From Bradyrhizobium liaoningense (GTDB taxonomy: Bacteria > Pseudomonadota > Alphaproteobacteria > Rhizobiales > Xanthobacteraceae): a DNA stretch of 64,000 nt. The position numbers and the translations under genes were made by a program. Under the pieces are notes generated by a model, which was not told the DNA's origin, did no database searches, and saw nothing but the letters and a program-made list of their open reading frames with translations. The stretch is taken from the NCBI RefSeq assembly GCF_018130785.1, contig NZ_JAFCJT010000010.1:62001-126000 (forward strand), written 5' to 3'. Positions 17,844 to 29,500 of the stretch are shown piece after piece. Each line of letters begins with the position of its first letter. Within the stretch, counting starts at the first letter, position 1.

Positions 17844-17872
17844 CCGGCGCCCTCTCGGGCGCCGGTTTCGTT
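17844..17872 (+). terminator. Rho-independent terminator after pal
   Basis: Perfect 9-bp stem CCGGCGCCC/GGGCGCCGG with a TCTC loop, followed by TTTCGTTT. It lies 40 bases after the pal stop. Confidence 0.85.
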
Positions 17873-17990
17873 TCAGCATTCTGTGACAGAAACCCCTTTG
17901 TGGCAGTCACATTTTTGGCGTACTCCACTTCAATGTGTGGCGCGTCGAAGGTTCCGTCGCAGGCCATTTCGCTTTCGTCGTCAGGGCAAG

Positions 17991-19013
17991 ATGTCATCCA
18001 GATCCAAGGTCTTTACCGGCATCGTGGCGACCGCCGCGCTGCTCTCTTTGTGCTCGCCCGTGTTCGCGCAGTCCGATGATGACCCCGAGATGCGGATCGA
18101 GCGGCTGGAGAACCAGCTGCGCCAGCTCACGGGCCAGAACGAAGAGCTGCAATACCGTAACCGCCAGCTCGAAGAGCGGCTGCGGGCGCTCGAGGGCGGC
18201 GCGCAAGGCGCGCCGGGACAGGCGCCCAATGTCGCGGCCATGCCGCCCGCGCAGTCTGCGCCGCCCTATCGCCAGCAGCAACAGGCTCAGCCGCATTACG
18301 AGCAGCCGCAGATCGCTTCTCCCGCGCCGATCGTTCAGGAGCAGCCGGCGCCCGGTGCCCCCGGCACGCGCCGTCGCGGCGATTCCTTCGATCCGAACCA
18401 GAATCCGAATGCGCCCGGCGCGCCGCGCGCGCTCGGTGGCGGGCAGCAGCCGATGCCGGCAGGCACTCCTGGCGGCGCGCCCGGCGGGCGCGGTGCCGGC
18501 GAGCCGCTCGATCTCGCCAACACCAGCCCGCGCTACCAGCAAGGCGTGCCGCCGGCAGCCCAGCCCGGCTACCCGCCGGCCCAACAGGCGCCATCGGGCG
18601 GCGCTGGCCTGACGACCCTTCCGCCCTCGGCAACGCCGCGCGACGAGTTCGACCTCGGCATCGGCTACATGCAGCGCAAGGACTATGCGCTGGCCGAGCA
18701 GACCATGAAGAATTTTGCGCAGAAATATCCGAGCGACCCGCTGCTCGGGGACGCGCAATACTGGCTCGGCGAGAGCTATTTCCAGCGCCAGCAATACCGC
18801 GACTCCGCGGAAGCCTTCCTTGCCGTCACCACCAAGTACGACAAGTCCGCCAAGGCGCCGGATGCCCTGCTGCGGCTCGGTCAGTCGCTGGCAGCGCTGA
18901 AGGAGAAAGAGGCCGCCTGCGCCGCCTTCGGCGAAGTCGGCCGCAAATTTCCGCGGGCCTCCGCCGGCGTCAAAGCCGCGGTCGATCGCGAGCAGAAGCG
19001 GGTGAAGTGCTGA
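17991..19013 (+). CDS. cpoB: Tol-Pal system protein YbgF/CpoB
   Basis: A 340-residue periplasmic protein with a signal peptide (GIVATAALLSLCSPVFA). A short coiled coil follows (RIERLENQLRQLTGQNEELQ...), then a long Gln/Pro/Gly-rich linker (about 80-215) and three C-terminal TPR-like repeats (about 215-335: FDLGIGYMQRKDYALAEQTM, YWLGESYFQRQQYRDSAEAF, DALLRLGQSLAALKEKEAAC). CpoB coordinates peptidoglycan synthesis with Tol-Pal constriction in E. coli. Start at 17991 by the AGGG just upstream; earlier in-frame codons are not supported. The linker is longer than in E. coli. Confidence 0.93.
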   Translation: MSSRSKVFTGIVATAALLSLCSPVFAQSDDDPEMRIERLENQLRQLTGQNEELQYRNRQLEERLRALEGGAQGAPGQAPNVAAMPPAQSAPPYRQQQQAQPHYEQPQIASPAPIVQEQPAPGAPGTRRRGDSFDPNQNPNAPGAPRALGGGQQPMPAGTPGGAPGGRGAGEPLDLANTSPRYQQGVPPAAQPGYPPAQQAPSGGAGLTTLPPSATPRDEFDLGIGYMQRKDYALAEQTMKNFAQKYPSDPLLGDAQYWLGESYFQRQQYRDSAEAFLAVTTKYDKSAKAPDALLRLGQSLAALKEKEAACAAFGEVGRKFPRASAGVKAAVDREQKRVKC

Positions 19014-19085
19014 CGCCTGGTATTTGCGCCCTGACAATGCGGATGCCGCTGCGCTAAATAGTCTGGCGATTGCCTGGGCAGCGTC

Positions 19086-20147
19086 ATGTCAGACGACGAC
19101 AATTCACCGATCTCGGCGCGCGCGGCGAAGCACCTCTTCACCGGGCTCAAAAACGCGCCGGCGCTGGTGCTCGCGGTCTCCGGCGGGCCTGACTCGGTCG
19201 CGCTGATGTGGCTCGCCGCGCGCTGGCAGCGCGGCCTTGCACGCGGTCCGCAACTGACCGTCGTCACCGTCGATCACGGCCTGCGCCCGGAGGCGGCGCG
19301 CGAGGCGCGCGAGGTCAAGCGGCTGGCTGCTGAGCTTGGGCTGGCCCACCGGACCCTGCGCTGGCGTGGCGCAAAGCCGAATACAGGACTGCCTGCCGCT
19401 GCACGCGAAGCCCGCTACCGCCTGCTTGCGCAAGCCGCGCGCAATGTCGGCGCGAGCCATGTGCTGACCGCTCACACCCGCGACGACCAGGCCGAAACCC
19501 TGTTGATGCGCCTTGTCCGCGGCAGCGGGCTTGCCGGGCTGTCGGCGATGGCGCGCCTCACGGAGCGCGACGGCATCGTGCTGGTGCGCCCGCTGCTCGA
19601 TGTCCCGAAGTCGCAGCTGATCGCGACCTTGAGGCGGGCGAAGATCGGCTTTGCCGATGATCCCACCAATCGCGACACCGCCTTCACCCGGCCGCGGCTG
19701 CGCGCGCTGCTGCCGCAGCTCGCGGCCGAGGGCGGTGATAGCAGGAGCCTGGCGCGGCTCGCAGGCAGGCTTTCGCGCGCCAATGCGGCGGTCGACGTGC
19801 TGGTCGATGGCGCCGAGCGCTTTCTTCAGCTTCGGGCGCGCGGCGATGCGCCGCAGGTGGGCGTTCGCTGCTTCGAGGCCTCCGCGTTTGCCGTCCTGCC
19901 GGAGGAGGTCCGGTTGCGGCTCCTCCTGCGGGCCGTCAACGCCCTCGGTCATGAGGGGCCGGCGGAACTCGGCAAGGTCGAGACCCTCTCGGCCGCGCTC
20001 GACCAGGCCATGGCCGCAGGCCCCCGCGCAGCCGCAAATGGCCGGCCGGCACTGAAGCAGACCCTTGCGGGAGCCTTGATCAGCCTTGCCGGGGGGCGTA
20101 TCCACATCGCACCGGCGCCGGCACGGCGGTCCAAGGGCGGATCATGA
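19086..20147 (+). CDS. tilS: tRNA(Ile)-lysidine synthase TilS
   Basis: A 353-residue N-type ATP pyrophosphatase. The PP-loop SGGPDS (about residues 33-38) binds ATP; TVDHGLRPEAAREA, AREARYRLL and TAHTRDDQAETLLMRLVRGSGLAGLSAM are family signatures. The C-terminal part is shorter and more divergent than in E. coli. It converts the wobble cytidine of tRNA-Ile(CAU) to lysidine so that AUA is read as isoleucine; it is normally essential. It precedes ftsH, the usual alphaproteobacterial order. Confidence 0.95.
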   Translation: MSDDDNSPISARAAKHLFTGLKNAPALVLAVSGGPDSVALMWLAARWQRGLARGPQLTVVTVDHGLRPEAAREAREVKRLAAELGLAHRTLRWRGAKPNTGLPAAAREARYRLLAQAARNVGASHVLTAHTRDDQAETLLMRLVRGSGLAGLSAMARLTERDGIVLVRPLLDVPKSQLIATLRRAKIGFADDPTNRDTAFTRPRLRALLPQLAAEGGDSRSLARLAGRLSRANAAVDVLVDGAERFLQLRARGDAPQVGVRCFEASAFAVLPEEVRLRLLLRAVNALGHEGPAELGKVETLSAALDQAMAAGPRAAANGRPALKQTLAGALISLAGGRIHIAPAPARRSKGGS

Positions 20148-20240
20148 CACCGGCCGTTTCCGCTGCGCGGCGTCAGGTCACCTTAACCAGCCAGGAAAAA
20201 CCACGGCCAGGTCGCCATTATTTCAGCGGGAATCGTCCTA

Positions 20241-20263
20241 AGATGGGATAAATAGTCCCATCT
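20241..20263. promoter_or_regulatory. Inverted repeat in the tilS-ftsH intergenic region
   Basis: AGATGGGA and TCCCATCT, perfect 8-bp arms around TAAATAG, 150 bases upstream of the ftsH start and 94 after tilS. No T-tract follows, so an operator or RNA hairpin is more likely than a terminator. Confidence 0.45.
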
Positions 20264-20412
20264 CGTTCCCTTGGCAGCGACCGGGGCGGCACCTAAATTG
20301 TATGCGTCTAACCAAGAGGATTCCTTGGGGATTTCCTCGCACTGACAAAATAACTGTCCAAGATACCGCCCAAGGATCAGGCCGCGATCCGCGCGACCAC
20401 GAAGGAAGATCG

Positions 20413-22335
<1,923 letters not shown>

Positions 22336-22357
22336 TCGCGAGCGGCAGATCGAATTG

Positions 22358-22388
22358 AAAAACGCGGCAGAAACGCCGCGTTTTTTTT
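22358..22388 (+). terminator. Rho-independent terminator after ftsH
   Basis: ACGCGGC and GCCGCGT stem with a 6-base loop, preceded by an A-run and followed by eight T (22381-22388). Classical and strong. Confidence 0.93.
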
Positions 22389-22400
22389 GTTGGCGATTCC

Positions 22401-22460
22401 GTCATCCTGAGGTGCGAGGCATGGGACGCAATGCGTCCCATGAGGAGCCTCGAAGGATGA
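22401..22460. repeat. Intergenic palindromic repeat element
   Basis: TCATCCTGAGGTGCGAGGC..., a 23-bp palindrome at 22420-22442 (CATGGGACGCA-A-TGCGTCCCATG) and ...GCCTCGAAGGATGA: nested inverted repeats forming one long imperfect hairpin. Such CATCCT...AGGATG blocks are common intergenic repeats in Bradyrhizobium, from memory. Confidence 0.6.
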
Positions 22461-22504
22461 ACGGCCCCGATGCAGCTGGGCCGTCGCCCTTCGAGGGCCG
22501 CCTC

Positions 22505-22539
22505 GTAGGGTGGGCACGCTGTCGCTTTGCCCACCCTAC
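22505..22539. repeat. GTAGGGTGGGCA inverted repeat
   Basis: Perfect 12-bp arms GTAGGGTGGGCA and TGCCCACCCTAC around 11 bases. A second dispersed-type palindrome adjoining the 3' end of the hydrolase gene (stop at 22547); it could act as its RNA end. Confidence 0.65.
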
Positions 22540-22546
22540 GATCGTC

Positions 22547-23416
22547 TCACTTCGCTGCTGCTCCGGGCCTCTCACCGCCACGCGCGAGGAAATGCAGCAC
22601 ATCATCGTTGAACTGCTCGGGGTCCTGCAGGAACGAGAAGTGGCTGACCTCAGGCTGGATCAGCAGGCCGGCGCCCGGAATGTTCGCCGCCATGAACTCG
22701 GTGTTCTCGCGCTTGATCGCCTCGTCGTGGTCACCGTCGACGATCCATGTCGGGACCTTGATGGAAGCGAGGTCGGAGGCCGTCCATTTCGGCTGGCTCT
22801 CCCACATCTTGGTAATCTCCGCGACGAAGCTCTTGTATTCGGTTGGTGTTGGCGACAGGCGCTTGTACTCGTCTCCTGCTCTTGCGATGTAGGTGTTGAA
22901 GACGTCGCTTGACGCAATATCGGCAACGCCTGACGGATCCGAATTCGCCGCAAAGGCGAACAGCTTGCTGACGCGAACCGGGTGCTTCATCGCGATGTCG
23001 AGACCGATGATCGCGCCGTCGCTCCAGCCGACGATCGCGGCCTTCTTGATCTTGAGATGATCGAGCAGGGCGACCACGTCCGAGGCCATCAGATCGTAGC
23101 CATACGGCTCCTGGTTGCGGCTGCTGCGACCGTGCCCACGGCTGTCCATGACGATCACCTGATAGTGGCGTTGCAGCGCTCGGACCTGGTGGCCCCAGTA
23201 ATTGGCGTTGGCGAGACCGCCATGCAGCAGGATGACCGGCTCGCCGCGGCCGAATGTTGCGTACCAGACCTTGACGCCGTTGACGGGCGCGAAGCCGCTC
23301 TGTGTCGCCTTCGGCAATGTCGGCGTCGGCGGCAGGTTCAGCCATTGCGGCGCCGCCTGCGCCGCGGTGATCGCGGCCGTGACGAGAAGCGCCGTGAAAA
23401 GATTGCGAAACATCAT
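22547..23416 (-). CDS. Secreted alpha/beta-hydrolase
   Basis: A 289-residue alpha/beta-hydrolase with a signal peptide (FRNLFTALLVTAAITAAQA). LLHGG is the oxyanion-loop motif; the nucleophile elbow is GWSDG with Ser; the acid is in DGDHD, and the His in the SHFSF segment near the C-terminus. The cap is small. No substrate can be deduced; similar proteins are annotated broadly as esterases or haloperoxidase-like. The start at 23416 has AGGAA 8 bases upstream; an in-frame extension upstream of it runs through intergenic DNA and is rejected. Transcribed opposite to ftsH and its binding-protein neighbour. Confidence 0.85.
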   Translation of the reverse strand: MMFRNLFTALLVTAAITAAQAAPQWLNLPPTPTLPKATQSGFAPVNGVKVWYATFGRGEPVILLHGGLANANYWGHQVRALQRHYQVIVMDSRGHGRSSRNQEPYGYDLMASDVVALLDHLKIKKAAIVGWSDGAIIGLDIAMKHPVRVSKLFAFAANSDPSGVADIASSDVFNTYIARAGDEYKRLSPTPTEYKSFVAEITKMWESQPKWTASDLASIKVPTWIVDGDHDEAIKRENTEFMAANIPGAGLLIQPEVSHFSFLQDPEQFNDDVLHFLARGGERPGAAAK

Positions 23417-23662
23417 GATGGGTATTCCTGTTCGCCCCCTGGAGATTACCGCACGGCAGCAACGGCGCGTCATCTCATAAGACGTTACAGATGTAGGATA
23501 GGCATGCTTCCACCTTCGCCCTCCGAGCTTCGGCGAGACAAGGCGCTTCGCCCACCCCTGCGATCGCCGCCCGATAATGATTGGAATTCGCCGCGATGTC
23601 ATGGCATGCTCTCGTCAAATAAAGGTGCGGCGCGATCGCATCGACATAAGGGGAGGGAGCTG

Positions 23663-24868
23663 ATGCGCTTGAATGCAGCATTGGGCGCGCTTGGCGCCGT
23701 TTCGTTCCTGCTGCTGCCTGCTGCTTCGCTTGCCGCCGAGATGCGCGGCGTTACGCCAACCGAAATCAGGATCGGCCAGACCATGCCCTACAGCGGCCCG
23801 GTCTCCGCGTTCGGCGCGCTCGGCAAGGGCGAGGTCGGCTATTTCAAGATGCTCAACGAGAGGGGCGGCATCAACGGCCGCAAGGTCAACCTGATCTCGC
23901 TCGACGACAGCTACGCGCCGCCGAAATCGGTCGAGCAGACGCGCAGGCTGGTCGAGAGCGACGAAGTCGCGCTGATTTTCTCCTCGATCGGCACTGCCCA
24001 CAACACGGCGATCGCGAAATATCTCCAGAGCAAGAACGTGCCGCAGCTCTTCATCGGCTCCGGCGCCTCTAAATTCGCCGCCATCGCGCAATATCCGCAG
24101 GCGACGATGGGCGTGCAGGCGCCGTTCCGCTACGAGGCGCGGCTCTATGCGCGCTTTGCGCTGGCGAAGAACCCGAACGCGAAATTCGCCGTGATCTCGC
24201 AGAACGACGATTACGGCCGCGACTATCTCGCCGGCCTCAAGGACGTGCTCGGCGAGAAATACGATGCCGTCGTGACCGGTGCGACCTACGAGATCCAGGA
24301 TCCCACGATCGACTCCCAGATCGTGAAATTGAAAGCATCAGGCGCCGATGTGTTCGTGATCGCGGCGACGCCGAAATTCGCGGCGCAGGCGATCCGCAAA
24401 TCCTTCGAGATCGGCTGGCGTCCGATGACGTTCCTCTCCAATGTCGCGGTGTGGGTCTCGACCGTGATGGAGCCTGCGGGCCTGGAAGCCGGCACCGGCA
24501 TTCTCTCCACCGCCTATGTGAAGGACCCCGACGATCCCGCCTGGAAGGACGATCCCGGCGTCAAGGGCTGGCGCGAGTTCATGACGAAATACGTGCCGGA
24601 GGCCGATCAGCACGACACCAACTACGTCAACGCCTACAACAGCGCGATGGCGCTGGAGGCGGTGCTGAAGGCGTGCGGCGACGACCTTTCGACCGAGAAC
24701 ATCCTGAAGCAGGCTTACGCGATCCGCGATCTTGAACTGCCGATGCTGCTGCCCGGTATCAAGGTCAATACCGGCCCGACCGATCACGTCCCGGTCGACC
24801 AGATGCAGTTCATGCGCTTCAACGGCAAGAGCTGGGAGCGTTTTGGCGAATTGCAGACGGGGAATTGA
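23663..24868 (+). CDS. ABC transporter substrate-binding protein (LivK/branched-chain amino acid type)
   Basis: A 401-residue periplasmic binding protein with a signal peptide (AVSFLLLPAASLAAEM). TEIRIGQTMPYSGPVSAFGALGKGEVGYFKMLNERGGINGRKV is the characteristic type I Leu/Ile/Val-binding start, followed by TRRLVESDEVALIFSSIGTAHN and other conserved blocks. The ligand may be an amino acid, amide or aromatic acid; the family is broad. Strong GGAGGGAG before ATG 23663. No permease or ATPase genes lie nearby, so it must use components encoded elsewhere. Its last 50 bases overlap, tail to tail, the 3' end of the EamA gene. Confidence 0.92.
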   Translation: MRLNAALGALGAVSFLLLPAASLAAEMRGVTPTEIRIGQTMPYSGPVSAFGALGKGEVGYFKMLNERGGINGRKVNLISLDDSYAPPKSVEQTRRLVESDEVALIFSSIGTAHNTAIAKYLQSKNVPQLFIGSGASKFAAIAQYPQATMGVQAPFRYEARLYARFALAKNPNAKFAVISQNDDYGRDYLAGLKDVLGEKYDAVVTGATYEIQDPTIDSQIVKLKASGADVFVIAATPKFAAQAIRKSFEIGWRPMTFLSNVAVWVSTVMEPAGLEAGTGILSTAYVKDPDDPAWKDDPGVKGWREFMTKYVPEADQHDTNYVNAYNSAMALEAVLKACGDDLSTENILKQAYAIRDLELPMLLPGIKVNTGPTDHVPVDQMQFMRFNGKSWERFGELQTGN

Positions 24869-25730
24869 AGGCATCAGCTCGCGCGCGCGGTCTGACCTGT
24901 GTCAGCGCCACGCCTGATATCGCGAGCAGCCCGCCGACGATCAGCTTCGGGGTCATGCGCTCGCCGAGGAACAACACGCTCGACATCAAGGCGAACACCG
25001 GAAGCAGCAGGCCGAAAGGTGCGACGCGGCCCATGGAGCAGCGTCCGATCAGCCAGAACCAAAGGCCGAACCCCAGGATTCCGCCGATGAAGATCGTGTA
25101 GGCGAGCGCGAGCCAGCCACGTCCGTCCGCCGTGACGAGGCTCGCCGCCTGCCCATATTCCAGCAGCTGCGACATCACCAGGACCTGTGGCACCGTGAAC
25201 AGCGACGACCATCCCATCAGCATCAGTGGATCAAAGGGGCCGTGGCGTTTGGTCAGGACATTGGACACGGCGAATGCGAAGGCGGCTGCGACCACGAGCA
25301 GCAGCGGCAGGATGCTTGCCGAAAGTCCGGGCCCCGCCGCCAGCACGACCACGCCGGCGAAGGCCAGCGCCACGCCGGCGGAGGTGGTCGTAGACGGCTT
25401 CTCGCCGAGCAGCGGCCACGCCAGCAGGACGGTGAAGGGCGTCGCGAGCTGATAGGCGACGGCCGACATGCTTCCCGAGCCGAGCCCGAGGCCGACATAG
25501 AACAGCCCGAAGTTCAGGCCGCCGAGGAAAATCGAAATCGCGGCGATGGGGCCAAGCTGCTTTCGTGTAGGTTTTCTGACGAACGGAACGAGCAGCAATG
25601 CGATGGCGAGGAAGCGCAGCGCGAGGAAGAAGAGCGGCGGAAACTCCGCAACGCCCACCTTGATGGCCACGAACTGGTAGCCCCAGAGCAGGGGAACGGC
25701 TACCGCGCAGGCGATCTGGAGGGCGGACAT
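24819..25730 (-). CDS. EamA/DMT-superfamily exporter
   Basis: A 303-residue polytopic protein with ten predicted hydrophobic helices and the two EamA halves: about residues 5-135 (start ALQIACAVAVPLLWGYQFVAIKVG; PFTVLLAWPLLGEKPS) and about 145-285 (PFGLLLPVFALMSSVLFLGERMTPKLIVGGLLAISGVAL). Family members export amino acids or other small metabolites. It lies 85 bases behind the TetR gene on the same strand, and an operator-like sequence near its start matches the regulator's palindrome. Its 3' end overlaps the convergent binding-protein gene by 50 bp. Confidence 0.93.
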   Translation of the reverse strand: MSALQIACAVAVPLLWGYQFVAIKVGVAEFPPLFFLALRFLAIALLLVPFVRKPTRKQLGPIAAISIFLGGLNFGLFYVGLGLGSGSMSAVAYQLATPFTVLLAWPLLGEKPSTTTSAGVALAFAGVVVLAAGPGLSASILPLLLVVAAAFAFAVSNVLTKRHGPFDPLMLMGWSSLFTVPQVLVMSQLLEYGQAASLVTADGRGWLALAYTIFIGGILGFGLWFWLIGRCSMGRVAPFGLLLPVFALMSSVLFLGERMTPKLIVGGLLAISGVALTQVRPRARADAFNSPSAIRQNAPSSCR

Positions 25731-25744
25731 GGCATCTTCCTTTC

Positions 25745-25760
25745 TAGACTGATTGGTCCA
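25745..25760. promoter_or_regulatory. Candidate TetR operator upstream of the EamA gene
   Basis: TAGACTGATTGGTCCA, identical at 13 of 16 positions to the palindromic TAGACCGATCGGTCTA form next to the TetR start. It lies about 15 bases before the EamA start, beside a TATAT-rich stretch. Fits autoregulation plus control of the exporter. Confidence 0.55.
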
Positions 25761-25815
25761 TATATCGGCGCGGCGGAAGCGAAGGCGTCACGGAGTGTCG
25801 ACATGATCGGGTTAT

Positions 25816-26430
25816 CTAGCTGACGAAGCGGTCGAGAAGCGCGTCGGCGGTAGCTTGCGATGTGGCTCGCGCCGGGGCCGTCTTGCCGACCACGCGCAGC
25901 CCTTCGACGAAGCAGACGAGAATTTTCGCGGCCGTGGCGGGATCGACTCCATCGGCCAGCTTGCCTGCACTCTTCGCGCGGGAGAGCGCACCAGCCACCC
26001 TGGTCTCCAAACTTCTGAAGAAGCCCGCAACGCGGCGGGCGACCTCCGCATCCTGGCCGGCCAGCTCCATGGCGGTGGCCACCAGCAGGCATCCGCGCCG
26101 GCCATTGGCACCGCTGGTGCGTTCGACGTAGCCGGAGAGATAGGCCCGCAAGGCGTCGACCGGCTCCCTGCCGGGGGCGAGCTCGACATCCATCCGCGCC
26201 ACCGCATCCGCGATGTAGCGATCGAGCGCCCGCAGGAAGAGCGAGTGCTTGTCACCGAAAGCGGCATAAAGGCTGCCCCGCGAGAGCCTCGTGGCCCGCA
26301 GCAGGTCCGGCAGCGCCGTCGCGTGATAGCCGCGCGACCAGAACACATCCATGGCGCGTTCGACCGCGGCGTCCACGTCGAAGCTTCGGGGGCGGCCACG
26401 GGGCGATTGCGCTGGGGGCTGGCGGCTCAT
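25816..26430 (-). CDS. TetR/AcrR family regulator
   Basis: A 204-residue repressor. The DNA-binding domain (about 12-62) shows the RGRPRSFDVDAAVERAMDVFW start and the LPDLLRATRLSRGSLYAAFGDKHSLF helix-turn-helix with the characteristic recognition helix. The ligand domain contains GCLLVATAMEL, as in many TetR proteins controlling efflux. Start at 26430; a GTG-led longer frame to 26484 would run across the operator and is not preferred. A perfect palindrome lies just upstream, and a related one precedes the exporter gene downstream, so it probably controls both. The inducer is unknown. Confidence 0.9.
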   Translation of the reverse strand: MSRQPPAQSPRGRPRSFDVDAAVERAMDVFWSRGYHATALPDLLRATRLSRGSLYAAFGDKHSLFLRALDRYIADAVARMDVELAPGREPVDALRAYLSGYVERTSGANGRRGCLLVATAMELAGQDAEVARRVAGFFRSLETRVAGALSRAKSAGKLADGVDPATAAKILVCFVEGLRVVGKTAPARATSQATADALLDRFVS

Positions 26431-26441
26431 GATCAATATAT

Positions 26442-26455
26442 AGACCGATCGGTCT
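26442..26455. promoter_or_regulatory. Perfect TetR-type operator palindrome (AGACCGATCGGTCT)
   Basis: AGACCGATCGGTCT is a perfect 14-bp palindrome 12 bases upstream of the TetR start, flanked by TATATA. This is the typical shape of self-operators in this family. Confidence 0.75.
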
Positions 26456-26585
26456 TTAAATCGCAAGTACCCACTTCGGGACAAAGGCCGACGTCAGCGT
26501 CGAACGCTGAAATGGCTGCCTAGGGCCGGTTCCGGGCCTCGACGATGACAGGCCCGCACCGGGGCGCCCAACCAGCTATTGTGCC

Positions 26586-29500
26586 TTAGGTCGGTCCATC
26601 GAAAATCGCCTTGGCCTCGATGAAATCGCGCGTGTCCAAGCCTTCGGTGAAGCGGCCGAGCACCGGCGCCAGCAGGGTACGCGCCTGGCTGACCTTACCT
26701 GCCTCGCGCCATAGCCGGGCGAGCCCTGTCGCCGCGCGTAGCTCCCACATGCGCGCCGACTGCGCGGTCGCAAGCGTGCGCGCTCGCTCGAATTCCAGTC
26801 CAGCGTTGACCTTATCACCCTTTGCAAGTGCGAGTTCGGCGGCAAGCCGATGCACCTCCGCCTCGTACCAGCGCTCGTCCGTGGTCCGCACCAGGCGCAG
26901 TGCCTCGTCGAGCTGTTCCTCCGCCTCCGACCATCGACCCGCCCGCAGACAGGTCTCGGCCAGGATCGATCTCTTGTAGGGATGCTCGACCTTCTGCTCC
27001 GTTGCGGCGAGCTTTGCCAGCGCTTCACGCATCAAGTCGATGCCGTCTTCCGGCGCGCCGCGAATGGCCCGCGTCCAGCCTTCGAAAAGATGAGCGGTCG
27101 CGTGGAACACGACGATCCCTCTCTTCGCTGCAAGATCGACCAGAGTAGCAATATTCGCCTCCACCGCCGCACAATCCCCGCTCATGTGATGTAGATAGCA
27201 ATCGTTGCTGAGGGCCATCGCGTAGTAGAACTCCGAGCGGTCCCTGGCCACTCCAATGGCTTCTCCGGCCAACGCATGCCCCTGGTTCGGAAATCCCAGC
27301 GCGAACATGGTCCATGCCAGGTATATCAGCGGGAAGGTGGGATACTGGCCGTGCGAGTATCGATTGACGCGCTCGCGGTCTACGCCATCGACGCGCAGCG
27401 AATCTTCCAGGTGCTGGCGAGCGCGAACAAGATCACCCAACAAGAACGCTGTACTGCCAATCAGGTACTCTGCCACCTTCAGCGCTGAAGCATTATGATC
27501 ATGCTCCGCAATCTCCATGAACTCGCTCGCATAGCGTTCGGCATCGTGCAGCTTCGGCCGGTTGAAGGCACCGACAAACTGTCCATAGATGACTTCCAGC
27601 AGCCGATCGGCGTCGCCAACTTCCTCGCATAGTGCGCGGGCACGCCTATAGGTGAGCTCAGTCTGCGGTGAGCCCGAGCCACGGATGGCCCGGTACACCG
27701 CGCCGAGCGCCATCTGCAGGTCAAGCTCGGTACGCTTCCGCGCCTCGTCGCGCAGTTGCGGCACAAGTGCGACCGCGGCGGTCAAGACGTGCTCGGCCTC
27801 GACGTAATTGGAGCGTTCGCGCGCACGCGTGCCGGACCGCTGCCAATAGGCGATTGCGCGATCATATATGCCGGCGGCCGCGTAGTGGTGCGCCAGCAGT
27901 TCGGGCTGCGCTTCTGCAATCTCCGGGAATTGCTGCTCAAGTACGTCGGCGCTCTGTGCATGAAGTTGCTGTCTGGAGGTCAGGAGCAGCGTCCCGTAGG
28001 CGGCGTCCTGCACCAGTGCGTGCTTGAAGACGTAGCTGGTTTGAGGGGGCGAGCCGCGGCGGAACAGGAGTCCTGCCTGAACCAACGCATCCAAGGCCCC
28101 GGTCAGTGCGCCCCGGTTCGGTGGCAAGACAGCCGTCAGGAGGGCCTCGCTGAATTCGCGGCCCAGCACCGCCGCCACTTGCGCGACCTCCTTCGTCCCC
28201 GCCGTCCGGTCCAGCCGCGCAACGAGCGCGTCCTGCAGCGTCATCGGAACCGATAGCTGTAGTCGCCCGGCACGCCCGCAACCAGCTTCGTCGTTGGCCA
28301 AGCCGGCCTCGAGGACCGCCTTGGTCAGCTCCTCGATGAAAAGCGGCACGCCGTCCGTTTTTGCCACAATCTCTTGAATTATTTCCGCCGGCAGCGCTTC
28401 GGTGGCAGCCAACGCACCGACCATGTCAGCTGCCTGCGCTCGGCTCAGCCGATTGAGCATAAGCATGGTCAGATGGGGGCGGCCGCTCCATGGCGGTATG
28501 TAGTCGGGTCGGTAGGTAATCAGGATCAGGACGCGAGAATCCTGCACACGATCCATCGCGGCCGCGATGACGTCTGCGCTCGAAGCGTCGATCCAATGCG
28601 CGTCTTCCACCACGATCAGTACCGGCTTCCGGGTCGCCAGCCCAAGCACTCGATCGACCAATGCTGTCACGGTTCTCCGCTTAAGGCTCTCTGCCGTCAG
28701 CTCCAGCCTCGGATAGTGCGAAGCCACAGGGATCGACAGCAAGCCTGCAAACAGCGAAGCGATCTCGGGCACTGCCTGTTCGGATTCGGCCAGCATCTGC
28801 TCGAGCTTGTTCAGTTTGATCGCAGGCGGATCGGTTGGCAGGAACCCGGCTGCCTGTACCAACTGGCGCGCGAAGGGATATAGCGCGCTGGTCGTGAAAT
28901 ATGCCGAGCATTGGCACCGCAAGCGTACGTGCGGCAGGTCCGCTATTCGCTCGACGAGCGCCTCGGCAATCCGCGACTTGCCGATGCCAGGCTCCCCACA
29001 GAGCAAGACAACCTGGCCGTCGCCCTGCTTCGCCTGCTCCCAGCGACGCAGCAAAAAATTGACCTCCTCCTCGCGACCGATCAGCGGGAATGGCCCGCCA
29101 GGATGCAGCGCCTCGAAGCGGCTCTCGGTCAGACGCTCGCCGGTCACTCGCCACGCCTGCACAGGACGGGCGACGCCTTTCAGCTGGTGGACACCGATGT
29201 CTTCGTAGGTGAAAAGGCCTCCGACAAGGCGCTGCGTGCTGGCGCTGATTACCAAGGCATTGGGGGTGGCCAGCGACTGGAGCCGCGCAGCAACATTCGG
29301 TGTTTCACCGACGATCGCCATTTCCTCGCGTGCCCCGACCGCACCCATTTCTCCGGCCACCACGAGCCCGGTGTGCACGCCAAGGCGGACACCGAGCTGG
29401 ATACCGACTTTCCTGAACAAATCTCGATTCAGCAGCGCGACCGCCTCGACGATATCGAGCCCGGCACTGACCGCACGTTGAGCGTCATCCTCATGCGCAC

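Noticed and set aside
22982..23662. In-frame upstream extension of the binding-protein gene
   Set aside because: It crosses the opposite-strand hydrolase gene; a signal peptide and strong GGAGGGAG support the start at 23663.
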